Source: Chloroflexota bacterium (GTDB lineage: Bacteria; Chloroflexota; Anaerolineae; Caldilineales; Caldilineaceae). From it: 18,607 nucleotides of DNA. The stretch is from NCBI GenBank assembly GCA_003451595.1, contig DMDA01000096.1, forward strand, positions 9,066 through 27,672. The letters run 5' to 3'. Position numbers and translations under genes: made by a program. The notes beneath the pieces are model-generated. The model was not told the DNA's origin, ran no database searches, and worked only from the letters and a program-made list of their open reading frames with translations. Shown piece by piece: positions 11,100-18,607 of this stretch. Numbering within the stretch: the stretch's first letter is position 1; each line of letters starts with the position of its first letter.

Positions 11100-11849
11100 T
11101 TACAGTTCAGCAGGATCGACGCCGAGTGCACGTAGCCGCTCTGCCAGGCGTTCAGCGCGCTGGCGTTCGGCTTCGGCGCGCTGGCGTTCGGCTTCAGCGC
11201 GCTGGCGTTCGGCTTCAGCGCGCTCGTTTAGCTCAACAAAGGTCTCGAAACGGCGACCATCGGGTCGCGTCAGCACCAGGTCAGCGCCTTCTAGGTCGAA
11301 ACGCACGCCCAGCCGCGGACTGACCCAACCTTCTATCGGCGTGATCTCCTCGAAGTTGTCACCGACGCGACGCCAGCCTGCCAACTCCCCGCGATCTGGA
11401 TCGTAGACGTAATACTCCTCAACCCCGTACCGTTCGTAGAAATGGAGCTTGCGCGCCATTTCCAGCGGCGTATTGCCGGGCGAGAGCACCTCAAAGACGA
11501 CCTGCGGCGCAACGTTGCCTTCGCGCCACTGAAGATAGGAGCCACGATCCCCTTTGGGCCGCCCAAACGCCACCATCACATCGGGCGCCACGCGCAGTTG
11601 ATTGTTGCCCTCGACCGGATACCAGAGCAGGTCGCCGGCGACAAAGACGTTCGGGTCATCCTTGAAGAGCGCGTCAAGACCGCCCTGGATCGTCACGATG
11701 TAGCGAAATTGTCGGGTGTTGTCCGCTATCGGTTTGCCGTCACTTTCCGGGTAGATGATTGCTGGCGCCGGGTTGGTCTCTTTGTCTGCCGCGGCGCCCG
11801 TCGCGGCAACTGTCGCCGCAGGCGGGTCAAGCACGGTGTCGATTGCCAT
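11100..11849 (-). CDS. Uma2 family (DUF820) putative endonuclease with C-terminal heptad-repeat tail, copy 2
   Basis: 249 residues from the chosen start. The family core is present; with +2 numbering from the upstream ATG, P-D at 91-92 (D92), F-E-V-L-S-P (E122), K136 in A-R-K-L-H-F-Y, and G-V-E-E-Y-Y-V-Y-D-P. The tail contains three tandem R-A-E-A-E-R-Q-like heptads encoded by a 21-bp DNA repeat, followed by L-A-E-R-L-R-A-L-G-V-D-P, a common ending in this family that probably forms a coiled coil. Two ATGs are possible. The one at 11847-11849 lies 7 bp after GGGAGG, whereas the one at 11853-11855 is almost on top of it, so I prefer the inner start. It lies 42 bp after the RACE gene and 68 bp before the corrinoid gene. 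It has diverged strongly from copy 1, so this is not a recent duplication. Confidence 0.88.
   Translation of the reverse strand: MAIDTVLDPPAATVAATGAAADKETNPAPAIIYPESDGKPIADNTRQFRYIVTIQGGLDALFKDDPNVFVAGDLLWYPVEGNNQLRVAPDVMVAFGRPKGDRGSYLQWREGNVAPQVVFEVLSPGNTPLEMARKLHFYERYGVEEYYVYDPDRGELAGWRRVGDNFEEITPIEGWVSPRLGVRFDLEGADLVLTRPDGRRFETFVELNERAEAERQRAEAERQRAEAERQRAERLAERLRALGVDPAEL
11155..11217. repeat. Three tandem 21-bp units inside the Uma2 gene
   Basis: Units start at 11155, 11176 and 11197, each beginning GCGCGCTGGCGTTCGGCTTC and differing only in the last base; a partial fourth starts at 11218. Each unit encodes one seven-residue Ala/Glu/Arg/Gln heptad, so copy-number changes keep the frame and lengthen or shorten the coiled-coil tail by two helical turns. 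Confidence 0.9.
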
Positions 11850-11891
11850 TTGCATTCCTCCCTGGCGTCGATGACAACGCCTCTCCTAATC

Positions 11892-13910
<2,019 letters not shown>

Positions 13911-13994
13911 GCTCAACTCTAGTCTCGTGAAAACCGGTCAATTTCGATGATCCCAATTGCGGGTCAAACAACGAGTGCATCTTATCGGCGAAAG

Positions 13995-14010
13995 CGGTTT
14001 TCCGAAACCG
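13995..14010. promoter_or_regulatory. Inverted repeat in the divergent RACE/transporter spacer
   Basis: CGGTTT (13995-14000), TCCG, AAACCG (14005-14010): a perfect 6-bp inverted repeat midway between two divergent starts (13910 and 14129). It could be an operator for one or both genes or a small hairpin in one leader. No cobalamin-riboswitch box was seen in this spacer. Confidence 0.3.
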
Positions 14011-14040
14011 TTGCGTGACCCTGCAAGAACCTTAGCCGAC

Positions 14041-14046
14041 TATAAT
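14041..14046 (+). promoter_or_regulatory. Possible -10 element for the AEC transporter gene
   Basis: A perfect TATAAT stands out in an otherwise GC-rich spacer, 83 bp upstream of the transporter start. The best -35-like hexamer (TTGCGT, 14011-14016) is 24 bp away, too far for a normal sigma-70 promoter. The -10 would therefore need an activator, another -35 or another sigma factor. Confidence 0.3.
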
Positions 14047-14128
14047 GAGATACAGTATAGCGGTCAGGAATGATAGCGACAATCCATTTGACCGTTCTCG
14101 TTCACTTACGCGCAGGTTGAGGTCGACC

Positions 14129-15076
14129 ATGCTGGTTCTCGATGCGTTTTCCAAAGTGTTGCCGGTGCTCTTGCTCTTTGCTCTGGGCGCCTTCTTCCGG
14201 CGCACGGGCTTTGTGCAACCGACAACGATCCAGGATATCAAGCACCTGATCGTCACCGTCACCTTGCCAGCCGTATTGTTCCTGGCATTTGCGGCGGTGA
14301 CGCTGGAGCCGGGTCATCTTGTCATCGCCACCACGGTTTTTGCCGCATGTACGGTGGTCTTGCTCGCCGGGCGCCTGCTCCACCGCGTCGCCGGGACGCG
14401 CTCCGGCTTTCTGCCGCCGCTGCTCACCGGCTTCGAGGCGGGGATGATGGGCTACGCCGTGTTTACCGCCGTCTATGGCGCCGACAACGTGTTCAACTTC
14501 GCTGTCGTCGATTTGGGACAGGTCGTCTTCGTCTTCTTCATCCTTGTGCCTTATGTGCAGCGGCTGGGCAGCGGGGCGGCGTCGCTCCGCCAGACAGTGC
14601 GTGGCTTTTTCACCACGCCGGTCATCTTGAGCATCTTTGGCGGCATTCTTGTCAACCGTCTGGGCATCATGCCGACGCTGACCGCCTTCCCGCTGACAAA
14701 CGCCATCTTCGCCACGCTGGGCCTGCTGGGCGCGGTGACGACGCCCCTGATTGCGCTGGTGATCGGCTATGAAGTCAACCTGCAGCGGCGTGGTCTGGCG
14801 GCGCCGGTGCGCACGATTGGTGTGCGGCTGGTGATCTGGGTTGGGATCGGGCTGCTGCTCAACGCGCTGGTCATCAGCCGTCTATTCCCCGGCGACCGCG
14901 TGTTGCAAGCCGCCGTGATGACGATGTTTGTCCTGCCGCCGCCCTTCGTCATTCCGCTCTTCATGCGCAACACCACGCCCGACGATCAACGCTACGTCGT
15001 CAACACGCTCTCGCTCGCCACGTTGGTGACGCTGATTGCGTTCACGATCGTGAGTGTGGTGTATGCTGCAGTGTGA
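14129..15076 (+). CDS. AEC (auxin efflux carrier) family transporter
   Basis: 315 residues from the chosen ATG and almost entirely hydrophobic, with about ten predicted membrane helices in two groups as expected for the AEC/BASS-like fold. Family marks are the N-terminal L-P-V-L-L-L-F-A-L-G-A-F-F-R-R-T-G, then D-I-K-H-L-I-V-T-V-T-L-P-A near 48-60 (the broken-helix proline region), and a conserved G-x-x-x-N-R-L-G-I in the second half. Bacterial members move small carboxylates or amino-acid-like anions; the substrate here is unknown. I take the ATG at 14129-14131, preceded by GAGG at 14119-14122. The open frame reaches back to 14045, but the extra 28 residues are polar and Arg-rich. It is divergent from the corrinoid cluster, so a functional link is possible but unproven. 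Confidence 0.9.
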   Translation: MLVLDAFSKVLPVLLLFALGAFFRRTGFVQPTTIQDIKHLIVTVTLPAVLFLAFAAVTLEPGHLVIATTVFAACTVVLLAGRLLHRVAGTRSGFLPPLLTGFEAGMMGYAVFTAVYGADNVFNFAVVDLGQVVFVFFILVPYVQRLGSGAASLRQTVRGFFTTPVILSIFGGILVNRLGIMPTLTAFPLTNAIFATLGLLGAVTTPLIALVIGYEVNLQRRGLAAPVRTIGVRLVIWVGIGLLLNALVISRLFPGDRVLQAAVMTMFVLPPPFVIPLFMRNTTPDDQRYVVNTLSLATLVTLIAFTIVSVVYAAV

Positions 15077-15106
15077 AATCTTTCTCCAGCGACATTCCTC
15101 TACAGC

Positions 15107-15177
15107 AGGTCATCGTCTCTGGCGTGACATCGTGGCTGCCTCGGAGCGCCCGGCTGGCAGCCGAGCCTGCGATGACC
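15107..15177. repeat. Inverted-repeat spacer element B
   Basis: The ends GGTCATCG (15108-15115) and CGATGACC (15170-15177) are perfect inverted repeats. Inside them GGCTGCC (15134-15140) and GGCAGCC (15156-15162) form a second stem. The first 24 bases (15107-15130) match the left arm of element A (8932-8955) at 21 positions, so the two spacers share a small element. Confidence 0.5.
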
Positions 15178-15279
15178 GCATCGATTGGGCAAAGTTCATG
15201 AACCGACTTCAGGGCCGCGTGTCTTCGTGTGAGACAAAATCGTGAACCATTGAGTTTGTGAAAATGGCGCGGTGACGTA

Positions 15280-15315
15280 CACTCTGTCACGCACTCTGTC
15301 ATGCACTCTGCCACG
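15280..15315. repeat. Three 12-bp tandem units
   Basis: CACTCTGTCACG, CACTCTGTCATG and CACTCTGCCACG follow one another (15280-15291, 15292-15303, 15304-15315), one or two bases differing between copies. It is a short minisatellite in non-coding DNA with no evident function. Confidence 0.75.
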
Positions 15316-15458
15316 CCCTGGCTGTCAACGGAGCCTTGCAGAGCGCCCTATTGTCCCCATCGCGGACAGGTAAGGCCGGTCGCCGGGCAGCGCCCGCACA
15401 GCATCGCAACTACTGATTCTAGGTTGATATTTTATGAGCGCAGTGCTGCGTGATGGAT

Positions 15459-15496
15459 TCCGACACGTAGCGCGCAACACGCAACACTGAAAACAT
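15459..15496 (+). repeat. Dispersed spacer repeat, copy 2 (upstream of hsdM)
   Basis: This is the plus-strand counterpart of 4734-4764: TCCGAC, then GTAGCGCGCAACAC, an extra GCAACAC, then TGAAAACAT. It lies 72 bp upstream of the hsdM start in the same orientation as the gene. Confidence 0.5.
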
Positions 15497-15567
15497 GAAA
15501 ACTCTGCCTAGAAATCAGTAACCGGCTGCAATCATTCATCATCACGAAACGGGAATGCACGTAAGTC

Positions 15568-18090
15568 ATGCCGCTCAAGAAATCCCAGCTCTACGCCTCT
15601 CTCTGGAAATCCTGCGACGAGTTGCGCGGGGGGATGGACGCTTCGCAGTACAAGGACTACATCCTCACGCTGCTCTTCGTCAAGTACGTCTCCGACAGGT
15701 ACGCGGGCAGGCCCTACGCCACCATCCTCGTGCCCGAAGGCGGCGCTTTCGCCGACATGGTGCGGCTGAAGGGCGATCCGGAGATCGGCGACAAGATCAA
15801 CAAGATCATCGGCAGGCTCGCTGAGGCCAACGACCTCAAGGGCGTGATTGATGTCGCCGACTTCAACGACGAGGCGAAGCTGGGCCGCGGCCGCGAGATG
15901 GTGGATCGGCTGTCGCGGCTGATCGGCATCTTCGAGGGCATTGACCTGCGCGCCAACCGCGCCGAGGGGGACGACCTGCTCGGCGACGCCTACGAGTACC
16001 TGATGCGCAACTTCGCCACCGAGAGCGGCAAGAGCAAGGGGCAGTTCTACACCCCGGCCGAGGTCTCGCGGGTGATGGCGCAGATCGTGGGCGCGGGGCG
16101 GGCGACCAGCCAGGAGCAGACCGTCTACGACCCGACCTGCGGCTCCGGCTCGCTGCTGATCAAGGTGGCCGATGAGGCCCCGCGCGGGCTGACGATCTAC
16201 GGCCAGGAGATGGACAACGCCACCGCGGGCCTGGCGCGCATGAACATGATCCTGCACGGCCACGAGACCGCCGAAATCTGGCAGGGCAACACCCTGGCCG
16301 ACCCGCACTGGAAGACGCCCGACGGCCGGCTCAAGACCCACGATTTCGTGGTGGCTAACCCGCCCTTCTCGCAGAAGAACTGGACGAGCGGCGTCAACGT
16401 GGCCCAGGATGCCTTCGGCCGCTTCGAGTACGGCGCGCCGCCGGCCAAGAACGGCGACTACGCCTTTCTGTTGCACATCCTCAAGTCTATGAAGAGCACC
16501 GGCAAAGCCGCGGTGATCCTGCCCCACGGCGTGCTCTTCCGCGGCAACGCCGAGGCCGACATCCGCCGTGAGCTGGTGCGCCGCGGCTTCATCAAGGGGA
16601 TCATCGGTCTGCCGCCCAACCTCTTCTACGGCACCGGCATCCCGGCCTGCATCATCGTGCTGGACAAGGAGGACGCGCACCGCAGGGCCGGCGTCTTCAT
16701 GATCAACGCGGCGGATGGCTTCCGCAAGGACGGCGCCAAGAACCGCCTGCGCGAGCGCGATATCCACCGCATCGTGACCACCTTCAACGCACAGATTGAG
16801 ATCCCCGGCTACAGCCGCTTCGTGCCGCTGGCTGAGATCGAAGCCAACGACTACAACCTGAACCTGCCGCGCTACATCGCGCCGACCGAACCCGAGGACC
16901 GCCACGACCTGCACGCGCACTTGCACGGCGGCATCCCCGCCCGCGACGTGGACGCGCTGGCCGCCTATTGGGACGCGCTGCCCGGCCTGCGCGAGGCGCT
17001 CTTCGCACCACTGCGCGCGGGCTATCTGGCCGTGCGCGTCGAGCCGCGGCAGGTGCGCCGCGCCGTGTTGGAGCATCCCGCCTTTGCCGCGTTGCGGGCG
17101 CAGGCGCTGGCAGCTTTCGACGGCTGGGCGCAAGCCGTGCGCCCCAAGCTGGCCGGGCTGAAGGCAGGGGATCATCCCAAGGCGTTGATCCGCGCGCTGG
17201 CCGAGGAACTGCTGCGGTGTTTTGCGAGGCCCCAGGGTGTAGAGACGCAACATGTAGAGACGCAACATGTTGCGTCTCTACACGACCCCTACGACCTCTT
17301 CCAGCACCTGATGGACTACTGGGACGCGACGTTGCAGGACGACGTGTACCTGGTGGTGGAGAGCGGCTGGGTTGCGGCCGCGCGGCCGCGGCTCCTGGTC
17401 AAGGACGCGCAGGAAAACAAGTACCTGGAAGAAGCCGATCTGACGGTGGGCAAGCGCAAGTACAAGTTCGACCTGCTGCCGCCCGCGCTGATCGCAGCGC
17501 GCTATCTGGCTGACGCAGTGGCGCAAACGGCGCGGCTGCAGGCTGCAGCTGAAGCCGCCGCGGCCGCGTGGGACGCCTTCGCCGAGGAGCACAGCGGCGA
17601 GGAGGACCCGCTGGAGGCGGCGCGCGCGGAGAGCGGCGCGTTGACCGCGGGGAGCCTGAAGAAGCGCCTGGCAGAGGTAGAGGCGCACAATCGTGCGCCT
17701 CTGTTCCCGCCAATCGGCGATGAGGAGGATGAAGAACGCGCGCTGATCAACGAGGCGCTGCGCCTGCTGGCGGCGAAAGCCGAAGCCGAGCGCGCCTACA
17801 AGGAGGCGCAGGCGCGGCTGGACGAAGCGATCCTGGCGCAGGCGGCCCGGCTGAGCGAGGCCGAGATCGTCACGCTGGCGGTGGACGACAAGTGGCTGGC
17901 GACGCTGCGCAGCGCGGTGGACGACGAAATCGCCCGCGTGGCGCAGCGGCTGGCGGGCCGCGTGCAGCAATTGGAGGAACGCTACGCCGAGCCGCTGCCG
18001 GCCATCGAGGCCGAGGTCGCCGCGCTGCGCCAGCGGGTGCTGGGCCACCTGGCGCGCATGGGCATTGCGCTCGAGGAGGTGAGGCCATGA
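15568..18090 (+). CDS. hsdM: Type I restriction-modification system DNA methyltransferase subunit (HsdM)
   Basis: 840 residues, longer than classical HsdM (~500). Residues ~5-140 are the HsdM N-terminal helical domain (S-Q-L-Y-A-S-L-W near the start). Residues ~145-420 are the N6-adenine methyltransferase: G-Q-F-Y-T-P at 158-163, SAM motif I D-P-T-C-G-S-G-S-L-L at 188-197, and catalytic N-P-P-F at 264-267. The remaining ~400 residues include a segment conserved in long HsdM proteins (D-P-Y-D-L-F-Q-H-L-M-D-Y-W near 573-585) and long Ala/Glu-rich coiled coils (~655-835). The subunit methylates adenine in the site chosen by HsdS and is needed for restriction by HsdR, which is not in the window. 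Two palindromic repeats are inserted in frame (17238-17282 and 17679-17702). The ATG at 15568 has no strong ribosome-binding site. The stop overlaps the hsdS start as ATGA. Confidence 0.95.
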   Translation: MPLKKSQLYASLWKSCDELRGGMDASQYKDYILTLLFVKYVSDRYAGRPYATILVPEGGAFADMVRLKGDPEIGDKINKIIGRLAEANDLKGVIDVADFNDEAKLGRGREMVDRLSRLIGIFEGIDLRANRAEGDDLLGDAYEYLMRNFATESGKSKGQFYTPAEVSRVMAQIVGAGRATSQEQTVYDPTCGSGSLLIKVADEAPRGLTIYGQEMDNATAGLARMNMILHGHETAEIWQGNTLADPHWKTPDGRLKTHDFVVANPPFSQKNWTSGVNVAQDAFGRFEYGAPPAKNGDYAFLLHILKSMKSTGKAAVILPHGVLFRGNAEADIRRELVRRGFIKGIIGLPPNLFYGTGIPACIIVLDKEDAHRRAGVFMINAADGFRKDGAKNRLRERDIHRIVTTFNAQIEIPGYSRFVPLAEIEANDYNLNLPRYIAPTEPEDRHDLHAHLHGGIPARDVDALAAYWDALPGLREALFAPLRAGYLAVRVEPRQVRRAVLEHPAFAALRAQALAAFDGWAQAVRPKLAGLKAGDHPKALIRALAEELLRCFARPQGVETQHVETQHVASLHDPYDLFQHLMDYWDATLQDDVYLVVESGWVAAARPRLLVKDAQENKYLEEADLTVGKRKYKFDLLPPALIAARYLADAVAQTARLQAAAEAAAAAWDAFAEEHSGEEDPLEAARAESGALTAGSLKKRLAEVEAHNRAPLFPPIGDEEDEERALINEALRLLAAKAEAERAYKEAQARLDEAILAQAARLSEAEIVTLAVDDKWLATLRSAVDDEIARVAQRLAGRVQQLEERYAEPLPAIEAEVAALRQRVLGHLARMGIALEEVRP
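17238..17282. repeat. Palindromic repeat (15-bp unit, two direct plus one inverted copy) inside hsdM
   Basis: TGTAGAGACGCAACA occurs at 17238-17252 and 17253-17267 and, perfectly inverted, at 17268-17282. The total is 45 bp, exactly 15 codons, so the frame is kept and adds a V-E-T-Q-H-type direct repeat plus V-A-S-L-H at about residues 557-572. The GTAGAGACGCAAC / GTTGCGTCTCTAC palindrome is, from memory, a recurring dispersed element in Chloroflexota and cyanobacterial genomes. Confidence 0.9.
17679..17702. repeat. Second palindromic repeat inside hsdM
   Basis: AGAGGCGCAC (17679-17688), loop AATC, GTGCGCCTCT (17693-17702): a perfect 10-bp stem preceded by GT, i.e. GTAGAGGCGC, resembling the element at 17238. 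It is translated in frame as part of a hydrophilic linker (V-E-A-H-N-R-A-P-L-F) between two coiled-coil segments. Confidence 0.8.
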
Positions 18091-18607
18091 GCGCAGCGGA
18101 GGTCAAGCCGGGATACAAGGTGACCGAGGTGGGGGTGATACCGGAGGATTGGGAGGTGAGGCGGCTCTCAGATATTGCAATGATTAGTTCTGGAGGCACT
18201 CCTGACAGGAAAAACCGCCTGTACTGGGATGGGCACATCCCGTGGGTTACCACTTCGCAAATCGACTTTGGAGTGATTGAACATGCCATTGAATTCATAA
18301 CGCAGAAAGGTCTGGAGAGCTCAGCTGCGAGGGTATATCCTTCAGGCACCTTGTTGATGGCCATGTATGGTCAAGGCAAAACCAGGGGGAAAATAGCGAT
18401 CCTTGGCATCCCCGCAGCGGTCAATCAAGCATGTGCAGCCATCGGCATTCGAGAAGAAACCTTAGGAGAGTTTGTATTTTACAACCTCACCCATCGATAT
18501 GATGAGATCCGTGGGCTGAGTAACCTCGGAAATCAGGAAAACCTAAACTCCGGGATTATCAGTAGCATTCTCGTTCCCCTCCCGCCCCTCCCCGAACAGC
18601 GGGCGAT
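18087..18607 (+). CDS. hsdS: Type I restriction-modification specificity subunit (HsdS), 5' part
   Basis: The ATG at 18087-18089 overlaps the hsdM stop; 173 codons are visible and the frame is open at the right edge, so the gene is 3'-truncated by the window. The N-terminus has the HsdS start pattern (Y-K-x-T-E-V-G-V-I-P-E-D-W-E-V), then S-G-G-T-P (around 36-40) and I-P-W-V-T-T-S-Q-I (52-60), typical of the first target-recognition domain. L-P-P-L-P-E-Q-R at ~164-171 marks the start of the central conserved helix. HsdS recognises one half of the bipartite DNA target per recognition domain and holds two HsdM subunits. The visible domain is much less GC-rich (line 18421-18480 is 42 % by hand count) than hsdM (line 17761-17820 is 75 %), as expected for exchanged recognition domains. 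Confidence 0.93.
   Translation, partial: MSAAEVKPGYKVTEVGVIPEDWEVRRLSDIAMISSGGTPDRKNRLYWDGHIPWVTTSQIDFGVIEHAIEFITQKGLESSAARVYPSGTLLMAMYGQGKTRGKIAILGIPAAVNQACAAIGIREETLGEFVFYNLTHRYDEIRGLSNLGNQENLNSGIISSILVPLPPLPEQRA

Larger units (their letters stand above)
15077..15567. other. 491-bp repeat-bearing spacer before hsdM
   Basis: No open frame here looks like a gene. The spacer holds inverted-repeat element B (15107-15177), three 12-bp tandem units (15280-15315), and copy 2 of the dispersed repeat shared with the aldo/keto reductase leader (15459-15496). AT-rich stretches around 15418-15436 could supply a promoter for hsdM, but no convincing -35/-10 pair was found. The accumulation of unrelated repeats suggests an insertion hot spot at the left boundary of the restriction-modification locus. 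Confidence 0.6.

Noticed and set aside
11155..11217. Short repeats suggesting a CRISPR array
   Set aside because: Units are directly contiguous without spacers and lie in frame inside a gene, encoding heptads.
15280..15315. Short direct repeats as a replication origin iteron cluster
   Set aside because: Only three 12-bp copies with no DnaA-box-like motif, AT-rich block or replication gene nearby.
15532..17268. 578-codon minus-strand open frame opposite hsdM
   Set aside because: Fully antisense to the methyltransferase motifs of HsdM; composition dominated by Val/Ala/His/Arg/Gln with no recognisable domain.

Overview
The window is a GC-rich stretch (roughly 60-70 % in most genes, by eye) of a bacterial chromosome. 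The gene families present (separate MetV and MetF, a RACE-type corrinoid activator, several Uma2 nucleases, small toxin-antitoxin-like pairs, and short intragenic palindromes of the GTAGAGRCGC type) fit a Chloroflexota member, perhaps a Caldilinea/Anaerolineae relative. That placement is inference from gene content; no rRNA or marker gene is present.

Layout. Positions 2-445 (+) hold the C-terminal end of an O-antigen-ligase-like membrane protein. From 555 to about 13910 every intact gene is on the minus strand, so the region reads right to left. In transcription order it holds: a [2Fe-2S]/ASKHA corrinoid-activating protein (RACE); a Uma2 nuclease; a free-standing B12-binding corrinoid protein; a second Uma2 nuclease; a decayed junction where the tail of a second corrinoid protein abuts the tail of an IS3-family transposase; a homocysteine S-methyltransferase; an uncharacterised pair of small proteins; the MetV-type Fe-S protein; an AbrB-like/PIN toxin-antitoxin pair; methylenetetrahydrofolate reductase MetF; an aldo/keto reductase; and a 1028-residue fusion of phosphotransferase, M23-peptidase-like and class III aminotransferase domains. 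A divergent AEC-family transporter lies at 14129-15076 (+). After a repeat-bearing 491-bp gap, a type I restriction-modification locus starts with hsdM (15568-18090) and hsdS, which runs off the right edge.

How it fits together. MetV+MetF would make methyl-tetrahydrofolate. The corrinoid protein would carry the methyl group, the homocysteine methyltransferase would form methionine, and the RACE protein would re-reduce inactive Co(II) corrinoid. This looks like a split cobalamin-dependent methionine synthase in which an ATP-dependent activator replaces the SAM-dependent reactivation domain of ordinary MetH. The pterin-binding (methyl-THF:corrinoid methyltransferase) part is not in the window.

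The most unusual aspect is that this C1 cluster is interleaved with 'selfish' or defence-like genes. A lower-GC PIN/AbrB pair sits between metV and metF with gaps of only 12, 0 and 22 bp. Another lower-GC pair sits between the methyltransferase and metV. Two Uma2 nucleases flank the corrinoid gene. Other notable points are two in-frame palindromic repeat insertions in hsdM, two pairs of previously unlabelled dispersed repeats in spacers, and the corrinoid/IS3 pseudogene chimera.
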